DNA of 64,000 nt from GWF2-38-69 sp965228125 (GCA_965228125.1 OZ245791.1:1116001-1180000); one strand, 5' to 3'. Shown: positions 1 through 9,259, counted from the stretch's first letter. Notes: generated by a model from the sequence alone, not told the origin. A program made the numbers and translations.

Positions 1-779
1 AAATAGGTGCAAAATTGGATCATCCTCGAAAACAAAGTACACCCGTTAACGACTTTAGGTGCAGTTTGGCATATGCCTACATTAGGGTTCTGTTCCATAA
101 TTTTCACAAGGCTTGTCAAGCTCTCTCCTGACATAATACTGTCAGCATCCATACATACCATATATTTATAGCGACTCCCCCACGACTTGCAGAAATCTGC
201 TACATTGCCGGCTTTCTTATGAAAATTATTTTCTCTACGCCTGTAGTAGATCTTACCAAATGCATTCAACTGTCTGCACAACTGAACCCAAAGAGTTTCT
301 TCCATTATCCCTCTATTAGGGTTTGTAGAGTCACTGAGAATAAAAAAATCAAAATGCTCTAAAGTCCCATATTTTTTTAGGGATTCGTAGATAGACCTTA
401 TTCCTTCGTAAACTCTTTTGGTTTCTTCGTTGTACATGGGAATAAGTATGGCAGTATCGGCGAGAGGAATTGAAGTGTCCAGATGTTTAATCGTTTCTGT
501 AATGTGGTCAAACTTACCGTCTCTTGGAAAAGAGAAGAAACCAAATATTGAATGGGTAATACCCAATGAAATCTGCCAGGAGAGAATAGCAAAAAGCACA
601 AGTATTATTGTGTAGAAAGCGTTATAGCCTATTCGCCAGAATAAATCTGCCATCAGAAGGGTAAGCACGGAAGTAATGATAAAATTCACACTAAAAAATA
701 ATATCAGCCTTATCTCAGAATTTCTGTCGTGCTGCTGTCTGGCTTTGAGCTCTGCGGAATCAATTTTATGTTTTGGCAT
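1..779 (-). CDS. opgH: Glucans biosynthesis glucosyltransferase H, 3' end beyond window
   Basis: This is the N-terminal 259 residues of an OpgH/MdoH-type inner-membrane glucosyltransferase, which polymerises glucose from UDP-glucose into periplasmic glucan. Two membrane segments lie at about residues 23-45 and 53-75. The GT2 core begins near residue 108 (ILIPMYNEE) and carries the metal-binding DADS motif at 211-214. The following stretch (NPNVGICQTAPK) matches OpgH closely. The gene is open to the window edge, so the QxxRW region and C-terminal membrane segments are not seen. The start at 779 lies 7 nt after the preceding 187-residue gene, in an opgG-unknown-opgH order. Compared with the E. 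coli protein the long cytoplasmic N-terminus is missing. Family identification is confident. Confidence 0.88.
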   Translation of the reverse strand, partial: MPKHKIDSAELKARQQHDRNSEIRLILFFSVNFIITSVLTLLMADLFWRIGYNAFYTIILVLFAILSWQISLGITHSIFGFFSFPRDGKFDHITETIKHLDTSIPLADTAILIPMYNEETKRVYEGIRSIYESLKKYGTLEHFDFFILSDSTNPNRGIMEETLWVQLCRQLNAFGKIYYRRRENNFHKKAGNVADFCKSWGSRYKYMVCMDADSIMSGESLTSLVKIMEQNPNVGICQTAPKVVNGCTLFSRMIQFCTY

Positions 780-786
780 AGAGTAT

Positions 787-1350
787 TTATCTTGTTAAGA
801 AGAAAAGTAGAACAAAAATAAGGATTATCGCCGAATATATTATCCATCTAATATACGGATTCCTATTGGCAAGTTTATACGTCCCTGCAAGAATCGAAGC
901 TGCAGGATTGAAATCCAACGCCCTGTGAGTCATTCTCTCTTTCTGGAACTCAGGGCCCGCCGAAAGATATGTTTCCTTCATTGCATTTATAAGTTCTTTT
1001 GGAAGTTTCTCGTCGCTCAGAAAATATTTTGCCCATTTTAAAGGCATATTCGAAATAAGCATGGCCAATCTCCCCCTGAGAGATATTCCTCTTCCGGGAT
1101 GAGCCTCCAATCCAAGAACTTTTTCACACCATTCAGAAGTCATTCTAAAGGTCTCTTGCATTGCAAGCGTAGTGATATCCTGAGTAGGGTCTATCTTATG
1201 GTGTTTTGCGGTTTTCTCTAAAATCACATATACCAGTTTGCTCAGAACACGCCTGTTCTCTATGCGCAAGGAAATAAGGTAGCGCTCTACTTTTGTGTAG
1301 GCATCGTCATAAGATTCTGTCTCTGGGATTTGAGGTATTAAGGCATCCAT
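787..1350 (-). CDS. Uncharacterised tail-anchored protein between opgG and opgH
   Basis: I do not recognise this 187-residue protein. It is mostly hydrophilic and charged, with predicted helices, and ends in one hydrophobic segment (about residues 167-186, YIRWIIYSAIILIFVLL), so it looks C-terminally anchored with its bulk in the cytoplasm. The start overlaps the end of opgG by 13 nt and the stop is 7 nt before opgH, so translation is probably coupled. OpgH here lacks the cytoplasmic N-terminal extension found in the E. coli enzyme; this protein might replace that part, but I see no convincing sequence match. The role in glucan synthesis is inferred from position only. Confidence 0.75.
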   Translation of the reverse strand: MDALIPQIPETESYDDAYTKVERYLISLRIENRRVLSKLVYVILEKTAKHHKIDPTQDITTLAMQETFRMTSEWCEKVLGLEAHPGRGISLRGRLAMLISNMPLKWAKYFLSDEKLPKELINAMKETYLSAGPEFQKERMTHRALDFNPAASILAGTYKLANRNPYIRWIIYSAIILIFVLLFFLTR

Positions 1351-2897
1351 TTATATGACCATGTTTCACTTACAGGTTTTTTTCCATCAAATAACGTACA
1401 ATTTATTGTAACAACATTGGATTTAGACGAATCGTCAGTCTTTGCCATGTGTATAAGAACTCTCCACGAATTGTCGTATGGATCCTTCAATATCTGGGGG
1501 TCTCCCGCTAACTTCCCATTGCCATCTATGGTAACTTTGGGAATAAGTTCTGTAACAGCAGAAAGTTTCTGGAGTTGATCACTGGTAAATTTTACAGAAA
1601 AAGTCGTTATGTTATTTACTGTCCCGCTTCTGGTTGAAACTACATGGCCAATAGTCGAATCAGGCTCACTCATAGACCAATTCATGGTATACTCAAATTT
1701 ATAGGCTTTACCGGGAAGCATCTGTTCCTTTGGAACCCAGAAAGCATATATATTCAGGGAATCTATATTTTCAGAAGGCAACTGAGCCAAATCAACTTTG
1801 CCTTCTCCCCAGTCTCCCGTAGGCACTATCCAGAGGTTGGGCATCATGTGCATAGCTGACGAAGGGGTCTGATAATTCTCATAGTTTCTATCTCTCTGGA
1901 CTAAACCAAAATAATTCAAATCCTTCGTTTCAAACCTGGATAGTATGGTTTCTGAATAATTCTCAAGCGGTTGAAACACAACGTTATTATCGCATTTCAA
2001 AACAAAACCATCTGAAAAATGCATCTCAGGATGATAGCTTCCAAAGTTTTTCTTTGAATTTTTGCCGAACAGGTAAACACTGGACATCGGAGCTATACCC
2101 ACAGTCTGCAATTCTTTTCTTGGATAAACGATTTGAGTTACTTTTACAACACAAGTGTCGCCTTGAAAAACCTCATACTTATAAGCAGAAACCGCATCTT
2201 TACCGTCAGCCAAAGCATATAAAATCACACTCGTATTACCTTCACTTGGCTTGCCTAGCCAGAAATTTGAAAAACGCCCAAAGTCAACTCCTCCATCCTT
2301 ATCCAAAGTTAGAAAAGTATTCCCGTAAACACCATAGGCATTGTACCTGCCTAGCGCTCTGAATTTACTATTTCCAAGGAAAGAAATGAGTTCATCGAAA
2401 TGTTCGGGCTTATTCAACTGGCAAAGAATTTTGAATCCGGCATAACCTTGATCTAACCCCTTTGCATAATCAATCCTGGCGTTATCCAAAGTTCCGAAAC
2501 TGAAAAGGTCATTAGTAAACCTTAGTTCCTGCGAATACGATCCCTTAAATTCGTATAGGACAACAGGCGAATTGTAAATGTATCCAAGGTGATAAAACTC
2601 CAACCTGTAAGGAAGATTCTTTTCTTTCCATAAATCCTTAGTTTGGTTAAAAGTTATCTGTCCGTATTCTGCTGAAGTTAAATTATTCTCAATTTTTGTG
2701 GGTTCAGTATAGCTGTCCTTAGAAGCATTTTGCGCCTGTTTAGATACATAATTATAATCAATGGGCTGCCTATTTACAGCAGGAGCTGTCTGACAGCCTA
2801 CAAAAGTTGTTAAGGCTATAACCGAAAGAAAATACTTTGATGTTCTCATAATTTTTCTCATGCAGTTGTTAATAATTAACTTATCATCACGAGACAT
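1338..2897 (-). CDS. opgG: Glucans biosynthesis protein G, probable lipoprotein
   Basis: OpgG/MdoG-family periplasmic protein (519 residues from the first start), needed for building or branching osmoregulated periplasmic glucans. The N-terminus holds a lipoprotein-type signal (SVIALTTFVGC, lipobox Cys near residue 35). The mature part has the family pattern DYNYVSKQAQ, then FYHLGYIYNSPV, and later the VQRDRNYENYQ segment typical of MdoG. An AGGA ribosome site precedes the start at 2897; an alternative ATG at 2849 gives a more conventional signal peptide. A lipidated OpgG is unusual compared with the soluble E. coli protein. It heads the opgG-unknown-opgH unit. Identification is confident; the exact start is not. 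Confidence 0.9.
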   Translation of the reverse strand: MSRDDKLIINNCMRKIMRTSKYFLSVIALTTFVGCQTAPAVNRQPIDYNYVSKQAQNASKDSYTEPTKIENNLTSAEYGQITFNQTKDLWKEKNLPYRLEFYHLGYIYNSPVVLYEFKGSYSQELRFTNDLFSFGTLDNARIDYAKGLDQGYAGFKILCQLNKPEHFDELISFLGNSKFRALGRYNAYGVYGNTFLTLDKDGGVDFGRFSNFWLGKPSEGNTSVILYALADGKDAVSAYKYEVFQGDTCVVKVTQIVYPRKELQTVGIAPMSSVYLFGKNSKKNFGSYHPEMHFSDGFVLKCDNNVVFQPLENYSETILSRFETKDLNYFGLVQRDRNYENYQTPSSAMHMMPNLWIVPTGDWGEGKVDLAQLPSENIDSLNIYAFWVPKEQMLPGKAYKFEYTMNWSMSEPDSTIGHVVSTRSGTVNNITTFSVKFTSDQLQKLSAVTELIPKVTIDGNGKLAGDPQILKDPYDNSWRVLIHMAKTDDSSKSNVVTINCTLFDGKKPVSETWSYKWMP

Positions 2898-2962
2898 GAC
2901 TTGTCCTGATTATTTCTGTGTTCATTTTTAATATAAACTAAATTCTAAATATATGGCTTCAA

Positions 2963-2983
2963 AATACAATACCCTTTTGTATT
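2963..2983. promoter_or_regulatory. Inverted repeat in the opgG/glycosyltransferase divergent region
   Basis: AATACAA, seven bases, TTGTATT: a perfect 7-bp dyad about 65 bp upstream of opgG and 165 bp before the divergent glycosyltransferase gene. It could be a regulator binding site. The sequence is AT-rich, so chance is a real alternative. Confidence 0.25.
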
Positions 2984-3065
2984 GATTTACGCCATGCAAG
3001 CTTTTAGCAAAAATAATAAACATAATTTTCCAGGACTAATGAAATTAGTTTGTGCTCAGATAGAA

Positions 3066-3095
3066 TTGCAGCATAACTAAAAATAGCACTATATT
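3066..3095 (+). promoter_or_regulatory. Sigma-70-like promoter for the ArnT-like gene
   Basis: TTGCAG, an 18-bp spacer and TATATT lie 33 bp before the ATG at 3128, which itself has a GGAG ribosome site 8 nt upstream. The positions and spacing are right for a vegetative promoter; this is pattern matching only. Confidence 0.45.
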
Positions 3096-3127
3096 AAATA
3101 ATCCTTTGTATCTTACGTGGAGTCAAA

Positions 3128-4855
3128 ATGATAGATATACATAATAAAAGTTTCTGGAGTGAAATAAAAGATAACAAATTTACATGGGGGCTTCTTTTTG
3201 TCATTGTAATAATAATTTTCTTTGTTAACCTCGGAGCGGGCGGGCTTCCCTCTGCACAGGAAGGCAGAGCAGGCATTGTGGCCAGGAACATGCTGGAAAC
3301 CGGAAACTGGGAGCACATTATCTACTACGGTGCTATAACCACAGAAAAACCTATTTTGTGTTACTGGTTCTATGCTGTTTCGGGATTAATCTTAGGCGGC
3401 ATAAATGAATTTAGTGTCAGAGTCCCATCGGCCATAGCAGCTATTATTACAGTCATCATTTCTTGCCACATGGCTTTCAGGATATACGGAAGAAAAACTG
3501 CAATCCTGAGCGGCTATGTACTAAGCACAATGACTCTTTTTGTCAACTTAGGGCATATCGCCAGAATTGATATAATTTTGTGCGCTTTTTACACAGCTCT
3601 AATGTCACTGATGTATTTCGGCTATTTCAAAGACTTCAAAGCCAATAAACTATTATATATTTTCTACCCTCTTCTTGGAGTAAGCATCCTTGTCAAAGGA
3701 CCTGTTTCAGCCGGTCTGATAGGAATAACAGTCCTTGTAATAGTCGCCATCAAAAGAAACCCAAGAATTATCTGGGATATGAAGCCGATAACAGGCGCAG
3801 TTATTACGCTAGCCATAGCTGCACCATGGTTTATCATTGAAAACATTAGAACAGGCGGGGCTTTCTCGTGGGATTTTTTTATTAACCAGAATCTCACAAG
3901 GCTTACAGGCATTGACATGACTTATAAAGATGGCAAGAGAGGTTCGTTTTTCTACTATTTCCCAAAACTCTTTGTTTCTGCGCTTCCCTGGTCGATATTC
4001 GTCCCATTTGCATTAGTCAGCTACTTCAAAAAGTTAAAGAATCTCAGATGGGAAACTTACTATTTTGTTATCTGGTTTTTTGTTGTCTTTATATTTTTTA
4101 CGTTAGCCGCAATCAAAAGAGGCGACTACATAGTACCATTGCTCCCTGCTCTGGCTGTTTTGATTGCAAGATATATTGATTTGCTTATTGAAAAAGCTCC
4201 AAAATTATCAAAAATCTGGATTCCTTTCTTTGCTGGAATTGCTGTACTGTTCGCCGCGGCCTTAACGCTCATTAAATTGGGAGTCCTGCATTATTTTGGC
4301 GTGCTGGGTTCAGAAGACAAATTACAATTCGTAGCACGCAGAGATGGCAAAGCCATGGTTGCAATAAGCGACTTTATAACTGGCAACTTTATCTTTGCTA
4401 TTATCGGTATCCTTGTAATCCTTGCTCTGTTCTACTATTTCGGAAAACTACTTGAAAAAGGCAAAATCCAGAAAGTATTTTGCTATGTAATAGCCCTAAG
4501 TGTTATCGGGGTCGTCTTTTATTACGTTTACTTTATTCCAGCAACATGCGGGCACGATACTCTAAAATTTTTCTGCGCTGATGCCGATAAAATCATTCCT
4601 CCAAATGCCTCTGTATTCACAGGGAATGATGAAGAATTAATCTATTATTTGCGAAGGAACTATAGTTGCGGACAAGGCACTGACGGCGGAAAAAGCCTTG
4701 TTGATGATACTACTCACGCAATTAATTTCAAGTATTGGATTTGCGAACCTAAAGGTTTTGACAGTAGCCCCCAATGGCTAAAAGACAAATTTGAGTTAAA
4801 ACTCGAAACCCCACCAGGACACAACAACGCAAAAGCACTGTATGTGGAAAAATAA
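3128..4855 (+). CDS. ArnT/PMT-like membrane glycosyltransferase
   Basis: A 575-residue polytopic protein of the GT39/GT83 (PMT/ArnT-like) superfamily, which transfers sugars from polyprenyl-phosphate donors on the periplasmic face of the inner membrane. About ten to twelve hydrophobic segments are visible. The first large loop carries the family pattern around residues 41-70 (AQEGRAGIVARNML, then TTEKPILCYW), with an acidic residue where the catalytic Asp/Glu is expected. ARIDIILCAF near 138 and LVKGPVS near 190 are further family landmarks. A soluble domain follows the last membrane segment from about residue 470. The gene is alone on its strand, divergent from opgG and convergent with a lytic transglycosylase. 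The acceptor (lipid A, glycan or protein) cannot be told from sequence. Confidence 0.8.
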   Translation: MIDIHNKSFWSEIKDNKFTWGLLFVIVIIIFFVNLGAGGLPSAQEGRAGIVARNMLETGNWEHIIYYGAITTEKPILCYWFYAVSGLILGGINEFSVRVPSAIAAIITVIISCHMAFRIYGRKTAILSGYVLSTMTLFVNLGHIARIDIILCAFYTALMSLMYFGYFKDFKANKLLYIFYPLLGVSILVKGPVSAGLIGITVLVIVAIKRNPRIIWDMKPITGAVITLAIAAPWFIIENIRTGGAFSWDFFINQNLTRLTGIDMTYKDGKRGSFFYYFPKLFVSALPWSIFVPFALVSYFKKLKNLRWETYYFVIWFFVVFIFFTLAAIKRGDYIVPLLPALAVLIARYIDLLIEKAPKLSKIWIPFFAGIAVLFAAALTLIKLGVLHYFGVLGSEDKLQFVARRDGKAMVAISDFITGNFIFAIIGILVILALFYYFGKLLEKGKIQKVFCYVIALSVIGVVFYYVYFIPATCGHDTLKFFCADADKIIPPNASVFTGNDEELIYYLRRNYSCGQGTDGGKSLVDDTTHAINFKYWICEPKGFDSSPQWLKDKFELKLETPPGHNNAKALYVEK

Positions 4856-4858
4856 TAT

Positions 4859-5449
4859 CTACTTCTGAAGTTTGTTGTCAGATGTTTTATACTTCTCATA
4901 CTTTTTCAGAATTGCTTTGACATAGGCTTTCGTAGAAGGGAATTTTATTTGGTCTGCCACATTGCCTTCAGAATTCTGAGAAGCCCATTCCTTCGCATTT
5001 TTATAGCCCGCATTGTACTCAGCCAATACCAAAGCCAAGGAATTTTTATGTTTACTCCAATGTTTGTAACATCGAGCCAAGTACCATGTACCTATATCTA
5101 TATTTGTTTCGGGATCGTAAAGGATACCGTTTGGCGGCATTTCGCATTTTCTATAATTAGCCCAGTCCTGAACAGCATTTTTATCCATTACCTGCATTAG
5201 CCCCCGCTCCTTCTTGTTCCCTGTAACGAAAGGCTTGAAAGCACTCTCTTTCCATATTACAGCTTTTATAAGATTAGGGTCTACGTTATATCGAGTTGCC
5301 GCTGATAAGATAATTGAGTCATATCTGGCTTTTTTCGCATTCAATCTATTTAAATAAAAAGCAATAGAAACTGAGATTAATACTATTATTGCCACTAAGA
5401 TGATTATACATGTCTTTAAATATGAGCTTAGTGTTTTCCATATAAACAT
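4859..5449 (-). CDS. Membrane-anchored lytic transglycosylase (SLT domain)
   Basis: A 196-residue cell-wall lytic transglycosylase of the Slt/MltC-E type, which cleaves the MurNAc-GlcNAc bond with formation of anhydro-MurNAc. One N-terminal membrane segment (about residues 11-32) anchors it in the inner membrane. The SLT domain fills the rest: catalytic Glu in WKESAF near residue 67, the GLMQVM motif, and NIDIGTWYLA followed by AEYNAGYKNA. An AGGCG ribosome site precedes the ATG. It converges on the glycosyltransferase gene with 3 nt between the stops, and no terminator is visible there. Confidence 0.88.
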   Translation of the reverse strand: MFIWKTLSSYLKTCIIILVAIIVLISVSIAFYLNRLNAKKARYDSIILSAATRYNVDPNLIKAVIWKESAFKPFVTGNKKERGLMQVMDKNAVQDWANYRKCEMPPNGILYDPETNIDIGTWYLARCYKHWSKHKNSLALVLAEYNAGYKNAKEWASQNSEGNVADQIKFPSTKAYVKAILKKYEKYKTSDNKLQK

Positions 5450-5640
5450 TAAAATCGCCTCATTTAAATTACCCCTATATTAGCGAAGTATATTTAATTT
5501 GCTTATCACTTCAACCCTTATTAAGGATTCTCTCTTTTTTTTTGACTTCTCTAGATACGTGCGGATTTTTAAGTATAATTCCCAGTAACGCTATAATTTG
5601 GAATATTATAAACATTACATAACAATCGGAGAAAACGACC

Positions 5641-6765
5641 ATGCCTAAATATGTGGGATTATTGACTGCCGGAGGTGATAGTCCTGGCTTAAATGCGGCC
5701 ATCCGTGGAATAGGAAAAGCCACTATGGAAGCCTATGACATGAATATTATAGGATTCAAAGATGGATTCAGGGGCCTAATGGAAAACCGCTTTATCAGAT
5801 TGGAAAGCTCAATTCTATCAGGAATACTAACTGTAGGCGGAACAATTCTGGGCACAAGCCGTGACAAACCTCACAAAATGAATGTGGGAAACAAAGTTTT
5901 GGATATGACCGACGTTATCGTCGAAAACTATCACAAAAATCACCTCGATGTTCTGGTCTGCTTAGGCGGCGGCGGAACCTTAAAAAATGCCTATCGTCTC
6001 TCTGAACATGGCCTTAACGTGATAACTCTTCCCAAGACTATAGACAACGACATAGCCATGACAGATGTAACCTTTGGTTTCGATACTGCTCTTGGGATTG
6101 CGACCGAAGCAATTGACAGGCTTCACAGTACAGCTCACAGCCACCACAGAATACTGGTGGTAGAAATCATGGGGCATCACGCAGGATGGCTGGCACTGGG
6201 TGCAGGGATAGCAGGCGGAGCCGATGTGATTCTTATACCTGAAATCCCTTACAATATAGAGAAAGTAGCTGACGCCATCTGCACCAGAAGCAAAAGCGGA
6301 AAGCACTTCAGTATTGTAGCCGTATCTGAAGGAGCAATGCCTATTGAAACAGCTGCGATTTTGGAAATAGCCAATAAGAAAAAAATGGAAGCAAAAACTG
6401 ACGCAGAAGTTAAAGAAGCTCAACTAGAAATAAAGAAAATTCAGACGACCAGGACGACTCATACAATGGACATAGCTCAAAAACTTGAGAAATTGTGTAA
6501 ACTTGAGGCAAGAGTTACCATTCTGGGATATCTTCAAAGAGGAGGAACGCCTTCAGCCTCAGATAGAATATTGGCCACAACATTAGGCACAGCTTGCGCT
6601 ACATTCATTGAGAACGAACAATATGGGATACTTGTTGCTTCCCAAGGGACTAGCGCAAAACCAGTCCCTCTGTCAGAAGCCGTTGGCAAGACTAAACTTG
6701 TCCCCGTCGATCACCCATGGATTGAAAGCGCCAGACTGGTTGGAACATGCCTTGGAGATATGTGA
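5641..6765 (+). CDS. Phosphofructokinase, variant phosphate-binding loop
   Basis: A 374-residue PfkA-superfamily enzyme phosphorylating fructose 6-phosphate. The N-terminal phosphate loop (TAGGDSPGLNAAIRG) and the PKTIDNDI catalytic segment are clear. The loop that normally reads GGDG(S/T) in ATP enzymes or GGDDS in PPi enzymes reads GGGGT here (residues about 105-109). The Gly at the second discriminating position argues for ATP, whereas Lys in PKTIDND is the type seen in PPi-using and mixed-clade enzymes. The usual Mg-binding Asp is replaced by Gly. A GGAG site precedes the start. A separate, unambiguous PPi enzyme is at 18882-20546. Substrate choice is therefore unresolved, although the family is certain. 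Confidence 0.87.
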   Translation: MPKYVGLLTAGGDSPGLNAAIRGIGKATMEAYDMNIIGFKDGFRGLMENRFIRLESSILSGILTVGGTILGTSRDKPHKMNVGNKVLDMTDVIVENYHKNHLDVLVCLGGGGTLKNAYRLSEHGLNVITLPKTIDNDIAMTDVTFGFDTALGIATEAIDRLHSTAHSHHRILVVEIMGHHAGWLALGAGIAGGADVILIPEIPYNIEKVADAICTRSKSGKHFSIVAVSEGAMPIETAAILEIANKKKMEAKTDAEVKEAQLEIKKIQTTRTTHTMDIAQKLEKLCKLEARVTILGYLQRGGTPSASDRILATTLGTACATFIENEQYGILVASQGTSAKPVPLSEAVGKTKLVPVDHPWIESARLVGTCLGDM

Positions 6766-6782
6766 GGTTTGTTTTCTAAGAC

Positions 6783-6814
6783 AAAAAAGGCCGGGTGATT
6801 TCCCCAGCCTTTTT
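6783..6814. terminator. Bidirectional Rho-independent terminator
   Basis: A-run, GGCCGGG, six-base loop, CCCCAGCC, T-run. The stem ends in A/T tracts on both sides, so it can terminate the phosphofructokinase transcript on the plus strand and the glpK transcript on the minus strand; it sits between the two convergent stops. Confidence 0.85.
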
Positions 6815-6827
6815 CATATAAATTCTA

Positions 6828-8312
6828 TTAAACTTTAAAAGTCCTTGTTGATGCAACTGCCTTATTCCAGTTAGTTATCAACTTCATTCTCTTATACATA
6901 TCCATTTTGGTCTGGAATGAAGCTCCGATCTGCCAGTTTTTAACAATCTCTTCCTTACTGCTCCAGTATCCTGAGTATAGTCCTGAAAGATATGCTGCCC
7001 CGAGAGCGGTCGTTTCGGACATTTTCGGGCGAATCACAGGAATTCCTAGAATATCGGACTGAAACTGCATAAGAAACCCGTTCATTGAAGCACCGCCATC
7101 AACTTTAAGAGACCCGATTCTTTTGCCTGAATCTTCCTGAAGAGCCTCAATAAGATCCCTTGAAAGATAGGCTATGCTTTCCAGTGCGGCTCTAACAATA
7201 TGAGCTTTTGATGAACCTCTGGTAATGCCTAATATGCTTCCTCTGGCTTCCGAATCCCAATAAGGAGCACCAAGGCCTACAAGAGCAGGAACTACATAAA
7301 CTTCTCCTGAATCCTCCACAGAATTTGCAAGGCTCTCGGTTTCTGCCGCTGTCTGAACCAGCCCTAACTGGTCTCTCAACCATTTAATTAAAGCTCCGGC
7401 AATAAATACCGAACCTTCCATGGCATACTCCATACCGTCTCCCAAATCCCAAGCCACGGTCGTAATCAAATTATTCTTAGAAAATGCAGGAACTTTTCCT
7501 GTATTCAGAAGGGCAAAACATCCCGTGCCATAAGTATTTTTACAATCACCGATATTAAAACACGCCTGCCCAAAAAGCGCTGCCTGTTGATCACCGGCCA
7601 TTCCTGAAACAGCTATTTCTTCGCCAAAAAACTCTTTCTTGGTTTTCCCAAATAACGAACTCGAAGGCTGAACGTTAGGAAGGATAGCTTTTGGTACTCC
7701 GAATATGTCAAGAAGTTCTTCGTCCCATTGGCCGGTTCTTATATTGAAAAGAAGCGTTCTTGAAGCATTTGAAGGTTCGGTGGCGTGGTTTCCTGTAAGT
7801 TTGTAGAGCAGCCATGAATCAATTGTTCCAAAGCAAACTTCTCCTTTCTGTGCTCTTTCCTTCAACCCAGGAACATTGTCAAGAAGCCATTTTACTTTGG
7901 TTCCTGAAAAATACGCATCAAGAAGAAGCCCCGTTTTGTCCTTGATAATATTCTTAACACCTGTTTCTTCAATAATTTTGCACATCTGAGAAGTTCTTCT
8001 GCACTGCCAGACGATAGCATTATAAACAGGTTTTCCCGTGTTTCTGTCCCAAATAACAGTCGTTTCTCTCTGATTTGTTATACCTATTGAAACTATTTGA
8101 GATGGAAGAAGCCCTGCTTGCTTTATAGCTTCTCTGGTAACTTCTAATTGGCTTAGCCATATTTCTTCGGCATCGTGCTCAACCCAGCCCGGCCTCGGAA
8201 AGTACTGTTCAAATTCCTTTTGAACCGTAGTAATGATCTCTCCTTTTTTGTTGAAAACAATTGCTCTTGAACTAGTCGTCCCCTGATCCAATGCAAGAAC
8301 GAATTTGTCCAT
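6828..8312 (-). CDS. glpK: Glycerol kinase
   Basis: A 494-residue FGGY-family kinase, of the usual length, forming sn-glycerol 3-phosphate from glycerol and ATP in the cytoplasm. It begins with the ATP-binding loop LALDQGTTSSRA, contains NQRETT and the WQCRRT glycerol-binding region, and has the FGGY-type signature GGASMNGFLMQFQ near residue 400. A strong GGGAGGG ribosome site precedes the ATG. It lies 17 nt after argB on the same strand and shares the terminator at 6783-6814, so it is probably transcribed with arginine genes, an unusual pairing. No glpF or glpD is in the window. Confidence 0.96.
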   Translation of the reverse strand: MDKFVLALDQGTTSSRAIVFNKKGEIITTVQKEFEQYFPRPGWVEHDAEEIWLSQLEVTREAIKQAGLLPSQIVSIGITNQRETTVIWDRNTGKPVYNAIVWQCRRTSQMCKIIEETGVKNIIKDKTGLLLDAYFSGTKVKWLLDNVPGLKERAQKGEVCFGTIDSWLLYKLTGNHATEPSNASRTLLFNIRTGQWDEELLDIFGVPKAILPNVQPSSSLFGKTKKEFFGEEIAVSGMAGDQQAALFGQACFNIGDCKNTYGTGCFALLNTGKVPAFSKNNLITTVAWDLGDGMEYAMEGSVFIAGALIKWLRDQLGLVQTAAETESLANSVEDSGEVYVVPALVGLGAPYWDSEARGSILGITRGSSKAHIVRAALESIAYLSRDLIEALQEDSGKRIGSLKVDGGASMNGFLMQFQSDILGIPVIRPKMSETTALGAAYLSGLYSGYWSSKEEIVKNWQIGASFQTKMDMYKRMKLITNWNKAVASTRTFKV

Positions 8313-8329
8313 TTTAACCCTCCCTTTGT

Positions 8330-9229
8330 TTATATTACATGGTGAACCTTTTTGTGAGCAATACTTAGTATCTGCGTACCTATTCCTGAGTCGGTAAATA
8401 TCTCAAGCAATATGGAATGCTTGACTCTGCCATCTATCATATGAACTTTATTAGCCCCGGCATTCAATGCTTTCTGGGCACTTTTTATCTTAGGGATCAT
8501 GCCCCCTGAAATAGTCCCGTCATTTATGTACGCCCCTATCTCATCTGAATATATCGTTGAAATCAAGGTCTCTTCATTCTTTGGATCTTTTAAAATTCCC
8601 GGCACATCGCTGATAAATACAAGCTTGTTGGCTTGCAGCATTTCAGCTACTTTAGCAGCAGCAACATCGGCATTAATATTGTAAATGGTTTTACCATCAT
8701 CTCCCAAAGCTAATGGGGTTATAACCGGAATGATATTATCTTTAATTATGCTTTTAATTTCTTTTACGTTCACATTGTGGACTTCTCCCACAAGTCCAAG
8801 ATCAACATCGTCAGTTTCTCCAGAAGGTTCCAATCTATGCCCAATAAGCACGTTTTTTCCTGAAAGCCTTACTGCTCTGCCGCCAAAGGATTCAATAGTA
8901 GAGACAATTCTGGGATTGATAACATTATGAAGAACCTCGTCAACCACTTTAATGGTTCTTTTACACGTATATCTTTGTCCTTTTATGAACTTTACAGGAA
9001 TTTCCATTTTTTCGAGTTCAGCGCTTATTTCTTTCCCCCCCCCATGTACAATTACGGGTTTAATTCCAACCATTTCAAGGAAAACAATATCCTTCAAGGC
9101 CTGACTGGAAAGCTCGTGATTCTCAAGAACGCTTCCTCCGAATTTTATTACAACGACAGACCCCTTGAACTTCTGTATGTAAGGCATTGCTTCAAGCAGG
9201 ACTGCCGCTTTTTCTATAGCAATTTTCAT
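8330..9229 (-). CDS. argB: Acetylglutamate kinase
   Basis: A 299-residue amino-acid kinase phosphorylating N-acetyl-L-glutamate in arginine biosynthesis. The nucleotide/phosphate loops VIKFGGSVLE and VHGGGKEIS are present, together with the C-terminal GGMIPKI signature and DGRVKHS. The length and N-terminal helix are those of the hexameric, arginine-inhibitable class. The gene lies between argJ (30 nt) and glpK (17 nt). The codons for HGGGK contain an unbroken run of nine G on the coding strand (positions 9035-9043), which is a slippage-prone tract. Confidence 0.96.
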   Translation of the reverse strand: MKIAIEKAAVLLEAMPYIQKFKGSVVVIKFGGSVLENHELSSQALKDIVFLEMVGIKPVIVHGGGKEISAELEKMEIPVKFIKGQRYTCKRTIKVVDEVLHNVINPRIVSTIESFGGRAVRLSGKNVLIGHRLEPSGETDDVDLGLVGEVHNVNVKEIKSIIKDNIIPVITPLALGDDGKTIYNINADVAAAKVAEMLQANKLVFISDVPGILKDPKNEETLISTIYSDEIGAYINDGTISGGMIPKIKSAQKALNAGANKVHMIDGRVKHSILLEIFTDSGIGTQILSIAHKKVHHVI

Positions 9230-9259
9230 TTTCGATAAAATCCTTAAATAGTTACACTA

